Part shown: positions 43,477 through 54,897 of the stretch, piece after piece
Layout of the letters: each line of letters opens with the position of its first letter
Position numbering within the stretch: the stretch's first letter is position 1
Assembly (NCBI RefSeq): GCF_000226095.1
Contig: NC_016474.1
Location: 310,001-374,000, forward strand
Direction of reading: 5' to 3'
From: Thermothelomyces thermophilus ATCC 42464
Taxonomy: Eukaryota > Ascomycota > Sordariomycetes > Sordariales > Chaetomiaceae
Length of the DNA stretch: 64,000 nt
Position numbers and translations under genes: made by a program
Notes under the pieces: generated by a model
Databases searched by the model: none
What the model saw: the letters and a program-made list of their open reading frames with translations, nothing else
What the model was told of the DNA's origin: nothing

Positions 43477-44919
43477 CAAAGACGGTGACTATGGGTGCCA
43501 CAGGCAGCTACCTAAGGTACCTTAGTTACATCGGTATCTCTGTTGAGAGAGTGTCGTCCTTCCATTTGATTCAGCCCGATTCGACTGATGCGCCTTCCAT
43601 AAATGACGGTTTATGCTTGAGTTTCCAGGCTGCAGCCGGGCAATGAAATTGCGGTGTCCACGCTCGCGCCTGCTCAAATTCCACCTGTGCCGCGCTCTGC
43701 GCCATAAGATCCTTGCCTTAATCCTGGAGCCTCTGAAGGGAAGCCTCATGGGTCTTCTCTTTTGGAAGCATCTCTGACCACCTCATCTGATAGTGGCCCG
43801 TGTCTAGCCAGCCTTAAGCGCGGAACCAACCCGATGGCGCCCAGCTCCTTTCTGTCCGTACTCCCTGGCCAGTCAAGGTGCAGGGGCTTCAGACGCATCC
43901 CACGCCGCCGGTGCGGCCTTTTGCCGTTCCGCCGCGATTAGCATCAACGCCGAACAACGCCGCGCTTGAACGAGGATCGCCCCCCGGAAAGTGTAACCCG
44001 TCCACGGTGACAACTCAAAATGCGAGAGCCAACCGGGTTTGAACCGGCAACGTTCCCCGGTCTCTTATTAGTGTGCAAGCTGCAATGCCAATGTCGCATT
44101 GCCCGCGCCGGCAACCTGCAGCTGCGCTCTCCTCTTCCCTGCTCGAGCAGGCTGCGCGTCCCAGCCCGCCGGATCGCACATCGATCGGCTCAACCGGAAC
44201 CCCCCCCCGGTGCTTGCCAAGGGGCAAAAGGCTCGCAGCAATGGCCGATACGTTTTCGATACCGGGCAATATGTAGAATCCGCGGGGTTACGATCGGTGG
44301 ATTGAGTACCGCATTCGTGAAGATGTGGGCAGCACTGTCCTTTTCCGCCGCCCACCCGCTCAAGCCACCCACCGAAAGTCTGCGCTGAAGTCGCCAGCAT
44401 GCCCAGTGCTGGCCAGTTGCAACCCCCCTTCGCGCCCGCGGAACTCTTCCCGGCCAGTCCCTTAGACGCTGTGCCACCTCCACTTGGCCCGGCTCTCCCA
44501 AGTCCAATTCCGGCGGTGAGTCCATGGTGGTTCAACTGCTGGAGCGGCGCCTTCATCCGGTTCATTCTCTCAAACTTGGGCTCCGCTTGCAGGGCTCTTC
44601 ATGTTACACAAGTTTCATGGGCTGAGTTGGCACTTGACCGGTTGGCCGTCCGCCAGAGGCAATTCTTCTTTGCATCGCTCTCGATTGCATATCGTTGCCT
44701 TGGCTTGTCTCGGGGAGCCCTATCCCTATCTCGGCATGTTCCCCCAATCTCTGAGGTCCCTCCCGTGTCCGTCGAGCCGAATGGTCGGCGGAGGGGCACC
44801 GGGATGGCGTCACCCTCCAGTCCACGAGTCCGCGCGACGAACACCCGCGACGAGACCCCGCGACGAGACCTCGCGACGGGACCTCGTCCGCACCTCGCAG
44901 CTCGCTGATGCCGAGACTG

Positions 44920-44927
44920 TATAAATA
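44920..44927 (+). promoter_or_regulatory. TATA box (TATAAATA)
   Basis: A consensus TATAAATA in GC-rich DNA, followed by a CT-rich stretch and a leader, 207 bp before the ATG of the Clr5-ankyrin gene. Confidence 0.6.
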
Positions 44928-45133
44928 GGCAATACGGGGTCCGTTTGCTCACGTCCTTGCCATTTGCTACTCTCAGCCTCAGAGCACACCGTAGACCTTT
45001 CTCCCCGGTATGCCTACTCTTCTACTCTTCTCGCCGAAGATCCACTTCTTTCAGGTGTCGTGTTTGCCTCCCCCTTGACGCCTAAGGATCATCTATCGCT
45101 CCGCCCAAAGCGCCTTTCCTCATATCGAGTACC

Positions 45134-47112
45134 ATGTCAACGGCAGCGGAGACCCGGCGTAAGTGGGCAGCCTACCGGGAGACGATCGAAGATTTATACT
45201 GGAATCATGCCAAGGAACTTCCGGAGGTTATGAAGACCATGGCAGAGGTCCATGGCTTCACTGCCAAGTATACTTCCCTTTATCACATGCCGGCCATACG
45301 CGGAGAGCAATGCGCTGACTTTCTACAAAGCACAAAAAGTTACAAAAAATTCCTCAAGGCCTGGGGCCTGAAGAAGAACCTTAAGAGAGAGGAGTCGATC
45401 GCTATGGTCAAGATTTCCGCATGGCGTCGGCGCATGGAAAACAAAGATACCATCTTCTACTGTCGTGGCAAGCTCGTCGACCCTGAGAAGCTCCGCCGCT
45501 TCATGAAGCGGCACAAATTCACTCACGACCATGCTGACTTGACATCAACCACGAGGGGTAGACGTGGTCTGCAATCCAGATTTCCATGTAGATGAGCTGA
45601 CATTAGGGTTTGACAGCCGTAACTCCTCCGAACATCAGGTACAGGACACCAGAGCCTGCCACGTCCGACAAGTCAACCTCAGCGCCGCAGCACCCTTTCC
45701 CCGTAAAGGAACCGACAACCACAGCGGAGTCGCCGGCATCGTATGAAATGGACAGCCACGGAAGTCCCCGGAGCTCTGATATCGCACAGGTGGCACCCTC
45801 TCTGCCGCTTCCCTGGCCCGAAGATGACCCATGCCCAGAGTTTCGGTCCCATTACGCCGTAACAGATCGGTTCGTTTCGGCCGCCTTTCCCGATTATCAC
45901 ACGCAGTCGACGCAGCAGATGTTCTCTCGAGACGCCACGAGCCCTACATTTTCACACTCGGCATGGATCGACAACGCTGAAGCTCTGCATGCTGCTCCAC
46001 ATGAGCTGCCATCCGAGCCTCCATCTCACGGCTACCACGCCCCGATGATTGAAGCACCGTCCTCCCTCGTCGATCAACAAATGCCGCAACGAGTCGAGAA
46101 CTTTGTGGAGTGTGGGCTCGGGTCTGCGATGCCGGGCTTTTCGGGAAGTCACACCTCACTCCTGGATCATGGAGTCGTCGAAGCCATCCCTCTTGGCGGT
46201 ACAAACCCGATCTACGGCGCCACAGAAGCCCAGGATATGATGTTGTGCACTCAAGGGCATACGCCGCTTCATTATGCCGTCATCGGAAATGACCTCCAGA
46301 AAGCTAAGACCATGCTACATGCCGGTGCCAGCCCGAATGCCGCATCGCGCAACGGCACCACCCCGTTGCACTACGCGGCCTACCAACGGAACGTCGAAAT
46401 GGTCAAGCTTCTGCTCGACTACGGAGCGAGTCTTGACGCCACTACGGACAAGAAGCGGTCCGTCCTGTTCTTTGCGGTTCGGAGCCACGGCCAACTAGAT
46501 AGCAGTGACTTACTCATATACGGTGACTCCACGATGACGGCGAGCAACCCTCCCACGGACGATGACACGGTGCGTATCATCAATGCGCTCTACAACTCTC
46601 CAACTCGGTGGAGATGCCTGCTGCGTAGTCTTAATAAGTCTGATAAAGACGGCGTGACTCCGCTGATGGTCGCTGCCCGGGGAGGTTTCGGAAAAACAGC
46701 GACCCTGCTGCTCGAACGAGGGGCGCAACCGGACCAGCGAGACCACTCGGACCATACGGCCCTCAAGTATGCGGCGATGAGCAATCACCGAGATCTAGTT
46801 CGTCTGCTGCTGCTAACAGACGAGGCCGTTTCGTCTGAGCGCAAGCCATCCCACGTTCTGAAGCTGGCTAGCAAGAACATCCCAACGAGCGACGTCCCGG
46901 CACAACACGAACAAGAGACCTGGGAGGATAGTCATTTCGTTTCCTCTGCGGCTTTCCTTGCCGAGGAGATAGTGCGACTTTGCCAGGAAATGGGCATGCT
47001 GGATGGACTGCTGAACCTAGCCTACCGTAAAAGCAAACTTCATCTGCTCGAACTGTTCCTGCGCGCGACGAGACGGCTCGATATCGAAACGTCTCATGGC
47101 AATGGTTCTTGA
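45134..47112 (+). CDS. Clr5-domain ankyrin-repeat protein, 618 aa
   Basis: There are three exons: 45134-45267, 45331-45557 and 45617-47112. The 63-bp intron (donor AA|GTATAC, branch GCTGAC, acceptor CTACAAAG) and the 59-bp intron (donor GTAGAC, branch GCTGACAT, acceptor TTGACAG) give a continuous frame. Splicing rebuilds a complete Clr5 domain at residues about 8-64 (WAAYRETIEDLYW, LPEVMKTMAEVHGF, then SYKKFLKAWGLKKN). Clr5 domains occur at the N-terminus of fungal regulators and NLR-like proteins and are thought to bind DNA or protein. A disordered Pro/Ser region follows (about 121-325). Ankyrin repeats lie at about 334-409 (GHTPLHYAVIGND, GTTPLHYAAYQRN) and 466-525 (GVTPLMVAARGGF, DHTALKYAAMSNH). 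The tail may be helical. The product is likely a regulatory or adaptor protein in the nucleus; the target is unknown. Confidence 0.9.
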
Positions 47113-49050
47113 TCACGGTCATCTCGATCATCGCGTCGCTTAACCAATCATCCCGTCCTTACTGGACGTCACGAACCGCAGTCGGGGTGTGGTGACGAGG
47201 GTCTTGCAGCCCATCAGTGATTGCGTAAATGCACCCAGGTCCGCTGGATCTCACTCTAACTTGCAGATCTCGGTTTTCTTCAAAAACAGCATGGAGACAT
47301 TCACAAACCGTAGCTAGGTAAACCATTTCTTGCGAGGACGCACAACAAGAATGAGCGCTGAGACTTGACAGGTACATGCAAACAGCAATAACAACGACAA
47401 ATCCCAACACGGCCACTCTTTGGGGAGGTTATTTTGAGGTTCTTGAGGAAGTACACCGACTTCAGAGCCAGACAGCGAAAAAGTTGTTGACGACATTCTC
47501 CGAGAGTGGCCGGGGACGCCGGGTTATGCCACTTAGCCAATACGCATTGAGGAGCGATATACTTTCAGTCCGATTAATCAATCTGTTCCTCTCGTACATC
47601 TGGCCGGTACTTGGCCGGTATGGTGTGGCTTGCGCCTGCGCCGCCGTGCGTGCCGGAAAGTATAATTACAGTGAACAACCCGCACATGAAGTGGTCTCGA
47701 CAACCATTATCATCCTTCAACGAAACCTATGATAAGCTCACAGTAGCTGCGCAAGTCGGTAGTATCTGGAGCTGACGTCCTACTACTTCACTTGTATCTC
47801 ATGTTCAGCACGGTATACGGGTCCATATGGCAAACCTCGCTGCTGCCTCGCCTGTCAAAGGGATCGTATTCCGGAGCTGGTTTCGAAACACTTACCCAGC
47901 ACTGCCGTATCGTCTCGCCGCCCTCGGGCTACCCCATGCTCCAGATGGGGTAATAAAAAACTTTTGCTAATTCGCATGGCGGATCCGGAGTGATAGGGTT
48001 TTGTGGTATCAGAGAAGCTCGAACCCCTTAAAACGGATTGGGGTGGGGAGACCTGCGATCGTAACTAATTAGTAGAATCCCGAGCCGCTACGTTGAGAAC
48101 TGTTGCTTCTGTGACGAGCCGCTGTTGGTCAAAAAAAAAAAATGAGCAGAACATAACGGCGTGTGAGGTGGTCTTAAGGTCTGGCCTTGCTGGAGTAGTA
48201 ATTATGCTTCAGAGAAATAAGGTAGACCCTGCAGGCACAGCTGGGCAACAAAAAACAGGCCCAAAGACGATGAAGCATACAGACTCTTCGTCTAATGACA
48301 TCAAATTACTCCGAAGCCCCGTATATACACACCCCGTTTCCTGACCCCCCCATGAACACAGTGGCATATAGTAAAGGAAAAGGACTTGGAACAGTTCACT
48401 ATCGCTTCCCGACCGTAGAAAACCTTTCAGACCTCCAAAGGAGTGGACGGCCAAAGCCATTAATGTTTCTGAGTGACATCCTTGTACCAGACCACAACAG
48501 CCCAGCACACCCCCGGATCACGCTGGGGCTTGAGCGACAGCAACAGAAACGGGTCGACGCAATAGTCTAGTAACGACAACCAACTTGAACGATGCAACCC
48601 CCAGTCCTGAGAGCGATATAGACCGGAGAGAGGACAAAATCCGGCCCAAAAAACCGCGAACAATGAACCAGCGACTATAGGTGTGTGGTATCAAGTAAAT
48701 AGATGAAAGAACTAAAATAAGACATTACGTGCTTGTGCTATATCCCGAGTCTCAAGAAAAGGAAAAAGGCATTATTGCATGGGATACGGACATCAAAAGG
48801 GTCATTTCCCTTCCCCATACAAACACCCCCAAATAATCGATCAGCCTACTAACCAATCAACCAGAAAAAAATCAACCCAGCTGTTGACGACAGATCTGGA
48901 ATTGGCAGTATTTGAGATCGGAGGATTCAACAGTATGCATCGACGCCGGGAAGCCCACGCCACAAAGAGTTACGACACTTTGAATGCAAACCTTTTTTGT
49001 TTGTTTGTTTCGGCCCGTGTCTCCCCTCATCCAGATTATTTTGGCCCGGC
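47113..49050. other. Intergenic, no supported gene
   Basis: One 118-aa plus-strand open frame at 47376-47732 starts with ATG and has a hydrophobic patch, but its composition and lack of recognisable features leave it unsupported. The part nearest 49050 is the 3' flank of the Crh gene. Confidence 0.4.
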
Positions 49051-50602
49051 TCAGAGCAACAGCAGGCCGGCGAAGCCAACAATGACAGCGAAGGCGCTGG
49101 CGCCCAGCGTCCGGTCGACGCCGCGGGCGCCGTCGTTCTTGTTGTCGGTGCTGCTGGAGCCGTCTTCGCCGCAGTGCTGCTGGAAGCCCTCGGAGCTACA
49201 TGTCGAGGAACCGCTGCTGCCGGAGCCCGAGCTCGAGCCGTCGCTGGAAGACGGGTTGCTACCGCCGGGGACCTGGTTGGGCGGGGTGGAACCGCCTCCC
49301 GGGATGGCGTTAACGGAGGAGGTCGAGGAGGGCTTGCCCGAGGAGGTTGTGTCGCCCTTGTCCATGTCGGTGCCCGTGCCGAGCAGGCTCTTGAGGGTGG
49401 TGCGCTTGTTGCTGTCGACGACCGTGTCGTTGGTGCCGCGGACGTCGTCGTAGTAGTACGACTTGCCCTTGCTGGTGCCGGGCGGGGTGTCCGTCTTGTA
49501 GCACTCGACCGAGACCTCGCTGAAGGTGGCAAAGTAGTAGCCAAAGTTCTTGATCTCGTCGCTGTCCCAGTCGATCGGGCCGCCCGCCCAGTCGATGGTG
49601 CCCTTGGCATTGGTCTCGGCGCCGCCGGGCCAGATGGAAAGCTGGACGCGCGACGGGGTCTGCGGGTAGTCCCACTGGTTCAGCGTCTCGTTCCAGGTCT
49701 CGGACCGCTTCTTGGTGCGGCCGACCTTGCCGTCGACGAGCCACGTGATTTCGTCGGGTGTCCAATGGATCTCGTAGTCGTGGAACTCGTCGTACGTGTT
49801 GCCGGAGACGGTGATGTTGCCCGAGTTATTGTCTAAGAGTAAAGCGTCAGCAGAAGAGAAAAACGAAATATTCGATATCCGAAGATGGAGGATTGGAGGG
49901 GAAGGGAATGTAACTATCTTTCGTGGGGGGAACGCACAGTCGGGAATGCCCTGGAAGTAGTAGTTGGTCTGGGCAGTCTGCAGATCGACTCCGACGAATT
50001 CGTAGTCGATCTCGTCCTTGACATCGCTGAACAGGATGAACGCCGTCACCACGCCGGCGCCCCGGGACGTCTTGAGCCGTGCCTTGACCTTGCCGTACCA
50101 CATATACGTAGTCGTGGAAAGGACGGTGCCGACCGACTTGGGCGGCATGGTGAGCAGGACGTTGCCGTTATAAAGGAGTGGCTCACCCTGACCGACCCAG
50201 TCCGTCTTGCTCGAGTCGCCCAGGTACTCGCTGATGTCCTTGTAACGATCGAGATTGTCCATCTTGTAAACCTTGTCCTTGCACACGGGAGCGGGCACGC
50301 ACGAATCGAGCGAGTAGGACATCCGCGGGTCGCAACCGCCGAGACAGTAGGCGCCCACACCGCACTCGCCGTACTCTGTCGGTTGTCGCAAAGGAAAAAG
50401 GTCAGCGGTGTGATCCCGTTTGGTGGACAACCCAGAGCTGCAGCGGTCAAGCAACACCCCGCAGCTCGAGGCTACACTTACGAGAGCAGCATGGAGCTTC
50501 CTTCGGGCACTTCTTGTCCAAAGTGCACTTCGGCGGCCCATCGGCCAGGACGGCGGTTGCGCCGAGGAGGGCAGCGCCCAGCGGCAGGAGACCGCGAACC
50601 AT
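49051..50602 (-). CDS. Crh2/Utr2-type GPI-anchored chitin-glucan transglycosylase (GH16 with CBM18), 446 aa
   Basis: There are three exons: 50602-50482, 50375-49938 and 49832-49051. Introns have donors GTAAGT and GTGCGT and acceptors CGACAG and TCTTAG; phases agree. The enzyme links chitin to beta-glucan in the cell wall, outside the plasma membrane. A signal peptide covers about residues 1-21. A Cys-rich chitin-binding (CBM18-like) module spans about 26-72 (CTLDKKCPKEAPCCS, YGECGVGAYCLGGC). The GH16 domain carries the catalytic motif DEIDYE at 161-166 (nucleophile E162, acid/base E166), then TNYYFQGIPDY, EIHWTPDEITWLVDGK and LSIWPGG. A Ser/Gly-rich stalk and hydrophobic GPI tail (GASAFAVIVGFAGLLLL) close the protein. 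The 105-bp second intron has no in-frame stop, so retention would add 35 residues within the GH16 domain. Confidence 0.95.
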
Positions 50603-52958
50603 AATGGGTCGAAGGTTGGGAAGACTTTTCGTTACTCGGCCGAAGGCGTCAAGGGTCCGGGGTTTGCGCACTCGAGAGGGAGGTCCCCTTTCCGGTTGCA
50701 GCCGCTGGCCCCGTGGGCTATGCGGAGAGTCGGAAGGTTATTATACTTCGTGGTCGTAGTAGATTAGAAGCTATGCGGGTGTGCGGGAAGAAGAAAAGCT
50801 GCAGGAGCGGGCGGAATGCTTGGTCTGAGTAGCCGGGATACCGAAACGATCGAATGGCACGCCCGAGGCTCGAAGGGAGGAAGGAACTACTCCTGCAGCA
50901 GCTGCAGCAGCGGCGCGCTTCTCCCCAAGGTTGAAACGAATGACGGGCAGGCAGCCTTTGCGGTACAGCTCTGAGCAAACGAAGGATCTCAGACGGCTGA
51001 TACGTCGTTGGATTACAAAGAACGAAGAAGGTGAAAAAAAGAGGGTTGATCTTGGAGAGAGATACGGAGTAGTGGGTTCCTAACCAGGTCCCGCACAGCG
51101 AACGGTTTGGTTGGAGGAAAGGGGGAAAACAGGGATGGAGGAAGCGGCGCGATTTGCGAGGTCCATCAATCTTAGCAGATGGAGCTCGGGTCCGGGGTCG
51201 TCGTCCCAGAATGGCACTCCCCATCAGGTGCGGGACACTTGGGCCGTCGAGCTTGGCTAAAATCAGGAAAAGCTCCCTCCCCACCAGCGTCAAAGGGTGG
51301 AGCTTGCAGTCCTCCCTGAGCTCTCGTGTTTTGGCAACTTGACATTTCTGACGCCACATAATACTTCTCACCTTGTAGCAACAATTTGTTGGCATTCGAA
51401 GATCGTCGCGCCCCCGGTTCCGACAAGAATAAAAAAGAAATGCATGGACCGTTTGACGGCAGGCGGATGGCCGCAAGACGGCCGCAACAAGGGACTCTTG
51501 CATTGCAGCAAATGCCGTTGTTCGCGCGTGCAACCGTGTCTCGAGTGCATGGACGTTAATAAGTTGCCATCAAGGGTTCCATCGTGTTCCAGTCAGTTTC
51601 CGGATAACTATGTGGGACCCCCCGAGAGGCAGTAGTCAATTGCCAAGCCAGACGTTCAACGATCATGCTACGCTTGGCTCGGCCCCACTAAAAGTACGGG
51701 CCCCACCTGGACACAGCCGCCCATGCCTTTCGGTGATTGGTCGTCGAGTCTCTTCATGCCTTCCATCCCTCACGCGATTCTCTCGTATTTCGACGGCGTA
51801 GCCCTAATGGTAAGTACAACGTAGTGTCCACATTCGCAATGAGGAAGCAGGTGTGTAGTGTAGGAGGACACAAGAGAGACTTACTATGTAAAAATCTCTG
51901 GTTGTTCTATCTCCAACACTCACATTATACCATTCGTAGAGCCTAAATTTGCTAGAGGGTACATCCGTGAATCACCCTTCCCAAACTGAGGCCCTGAAGA
52001 TGTGCGCAAAGAGACGCTCGAAGCCATGAGAGGACGACCTCTTTGAAGCCCGAGAATAATACGCAAGAGCTTCTTTAAAAGTTCCCGGGAATAAAGAAAA
52101 AAGTTCCGGGAATAAAGTACGTTAAGCGCGACACTTGTACGGCAAGGGATCTCGAGCATTCACTTTCCGCTCTAAAGTGTTAGTTACAGCGCAATCATAA
52201 ATGGATCGCCTGCGCAGAACAACACGACCCTGGGTCTAGTGAAGACCCGCAGGCGGGATATAACTACTGCGATATTTTCTACCAGCCTACAACTGCTGCT
52301 GCTTGCACGGATAGCAGGGGGGAAAAATCTCGTCTTGCGACGAGAATATGTCAAAACGCGAACAGCTTACAAACTAACCCGACAGTATCAACCACAATCA
52401 AGATGAAACCCTCCATACACACCGTGAGCATATCCGAGGTACAAGCCCAGCCAGTGACAAGGCGGGGATCTGGCATTCAGGTCGGCGTAGGCCCGCCGGG
52501 AACGAACACCGCCATGGTGTTTAGAGCAGTCTGTTCCTCTTTCCTGGCAGGCCTTATCCAGAACCAGACACCAGAGCGACCCATCAGGAAAACCAATCCA
52601 GGAAGAAAAAAAGGACGAACCTGCGAGAAGCCCCTAGCAGGATGCAGGAGCCCTGGCCGGCATCTTCCGACACGAAACCTCACTTGAAAAAAAAATACAC
52701 GACCATCAGTTTTGGGTTCCCAGCTCCAGGCGGATCTGGTGCGAGGCGCAGCTGCTCAGCTAACCGAGACCCAAGAAACAGCGGGCCCAGCAACCTTATA
52801 ACCGTTGGACATTGGACACCGACGAGACTACCAGCGGAAGTGGTACCCTCGCAGCAGCTCACAATCCGCGGTCTGTTTCGAAACCTGACAAGGGAACCAC
52901 AAGAGCCACCGTTGAGAGAGCGCCACAAGCCAGAGTCCAAAGTGACAACTGGACGTTT
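50603..52958. other. Crh promoter region and gene-poor DNA
   Basis: The Crh leader and promoter occupy the left part. The rest lies downstream of the minus-strand Myb gene. Nearby direct repeats of GTTCCGGGAATAAAG occur at about 52081-52117. No gene is supported. Confidence 0.45.
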
Positions 52959-54897
52959 TCATCGCCCCTTTTGCTGCGGGGGGAACAGTTCTAGTTGGAG
53001 TGTCAGTATTTGACTCGCTGTTCTGCTGCAATCTTCACACGCACTCACCAGGAAAATGCTCCTTCGCAAATTGCTCACAGGCCTTGGCTGGCTTGCCAAC
53101 CTTTTGCCCGATAAACTTCCACTTATTGTTCTCGTAATCCTTAATGGCAGAAAACAATGCCGCTTTCTGAGAGTCCAGTCAATTCCCGATGCAGTATTTG
53201 GTGGAAGAGACAAGCTACACGTACCTCATCCTCCGCAAACTCTGCATAATGCATATCCTTGTACCAGTGTTTCTTCACACTACCCTCTGTGCGCTGCGGG
53301 AATGTCTGGAGATCCAATCAGTCTCTATCCGTAGATTGCGCCAGAAAGAAAAGCGGGAGAGAGGAAGGGGGGGAAGGAGGGGGAGGGGGGAGCACGCGCT
53401 GCTTACCTTGGCAATCTCAGCCCAGCTATTGCCCGCATCACGCATTTGCTTCAGCCGAAGCTCCTCGGCAGGCGTCCAGGGAGTATTCGTGCGACTCTTC
53501 TTCGCAGGAGGAGGAGCTGGTGTATCATCCGTAGAGGTGGGCTGTGCGGCGCCCGTGGTCGGTTGGGTTTGAGTCTGAGCAGGAGCCGAGCCTGATACAT
53601 GTTGCTGATGCGGCTGTTGCGCGTGCTGTTGATGTGGCTGATGCGGTGAATGCTGCGGGAGATGCGCTGACTGCTGGCGTTGTGGCTGCTGTTGCTGTGG
53701 TTGTTGTTGCTGCTGCTGCTGGGAGGGAGGCTGCGCGAGTTGAGGCGAGGCCATAGGAGCAGTCGGTGCCGCTTGTTGCTGCTGCTGTTGTTGTGGCTGA
53801 CCAGCCGGAGGAGCCGTCATGTGCTGGGGAGCATGCTGAGACGGGTGCTGGGGATGTTGAGATGGGTGCTGTTGCGCATGCTGAGCGCCATGTTGCGAGG
53901 CATGCTGGGAACCATGCTGAGGAACATGCTGTGGAGCGTGGGGAGGAGGAGCGTGTTGTGGTTGATGCGGGACGTGTTGTTGCTGCGGGTGCGGCTGAGC
54001 ATGGGCAGGAGGGTGGGCACCCGGCGCCGGGCGTTTCCGTCTTCCCGACTGTGTGGGCGCAGAAGCAGGGGCCTGCTGCTGTTGGGGCGGTGGAGCCTGG
54101 GACTGCTGAGCATGAGGCTGCACAGGCGGGACGGCATGGTGTTGTTGCCCATGCTGCTGCTGCTGCTGCTGCTGCTGATGCGGGTGCTGTGGCTGAGAAG
54201 TCGGGGGTGGCTGTGCGGGGTACGCACGATAATCGGTAGGTTGGTCGCGCCTCGTTACATCAGGCTGCTGTTGTTGCTGTTGTTGCTGCGGCGGCGGCGG
54301 CGGCGGCTGCTGCTGCTGTGGTTGCGGCGGTTGCGGTTGCGGCTGCTGATAAGGCGACTGACTGTACCAAGTGGCCTGGTTAGCGAATGACCTTCGCACT
54401 GGCTGCTGCTGCTGTTGTTGCTGCTGGCGGTGATGCTGCTGCTGCTGCTGCAACGACTGCTGGGGTTGCAGGGAGGGCATCGATGCCGCTTGGAGCGGAT
54501 GCCATGGTTGAATGTTGTCATGTGCCCGCTGCTGCTTCTTCATCACAGGGTCCTCTCGGGAACTCCCTGGGCAAAAGAGCACCAGGGAGGAGCCACGAGA
54601 GCCGGTGAAGCCTTGGTCGGATTGAAACGGCGGAAGGGATGCAAGGCGGAAGAAAAGAAAAGAGAAGCGATGTCTCCAGCCGGGACACGTTTGCAATGTT
54701 GGAGTAACCCCCAAATAGAAAATCCACTCCAGCCCCGAGTGCGCAGAGCGATGCTCGGAGGAAGTACATTTGGGTACGTAAAGAGGGGTTGGGATGGGTT
54801 GGGTCTCTGCTTGAAGGGAAAAGGGGGAAGGGGGGGGGAGGTTTCGGTGTCCAGATACGAAAAGGTACAAGAGGATGAAGTACTCACTGAAGTTCAT
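52959..54897 (-). CDS. Glutamine/histidine/proline-rich Myb/SANT-like protein, about 466 aa
   Basis: The proposed exons are 54897-54888, 54566-53407, 53305-53225, 53166-53049 and 52990-52959. The last three introns (101, 58 and 58 bp) are clear. The first (321 bp, donor A|GTGAGT, acceptor GCCCAG) joins MNF to RSSREDPVMKKQQ in frame; otherwise the start is the ATG at 54543 (455 aa). Residues about 30-345 are low complexity, dominated by Gln with His, Pro and Ala. A compact C-terminal domain follows: NTPWTPAEELRLKQMRDAGNSWAEIAK, then TFPQRTEGSVKKHWYKDMHYAEFA and a second helical unit ENNKWKFIGQKVGKPAKACEQFAKEHFP. This is a Myb/SANT-like helix-turn-helix whose two halves meet at an exon junction. 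The product is probably a DNA-binding regulator with a prion-like tail. The targets are unknown. Confidence 0.85.

Larger units (their letters stand above)
43071..45133. other. Gene-poor stretch upstream of the Clr5-ankyrin gene
   Basis: It holds the G and T tracts at 43097-43126, a palindrome at 43458-43476, tRNA-like T-arm sequence near 44030 that does not form a cloverleaf, and a 7-bp-stem hairpin GCAATGC...GCATTGC near 44081-44101. A TATA box at 44920 starts the promoter of the gene at 45134. Confidence 0.45.

Noticed and set aside
44021-44101. Minus-strand tRNA-like sequence (GGTTCAAACCC T arm, near-matching ends TGCGACA/TCTCGCA)
   Set aside because: The T arm is good, but the acceptor 3' strand is displaced by extra bases and no anticodon or D arm folds. 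The dominant structure is an unrelated hairpin. At best it is a relic.
47376-47732. 118-aa plus-strand open frame
   Set aside because: It begins with ATG, but no domain, leader, splice signal or clear codon bias supports it.
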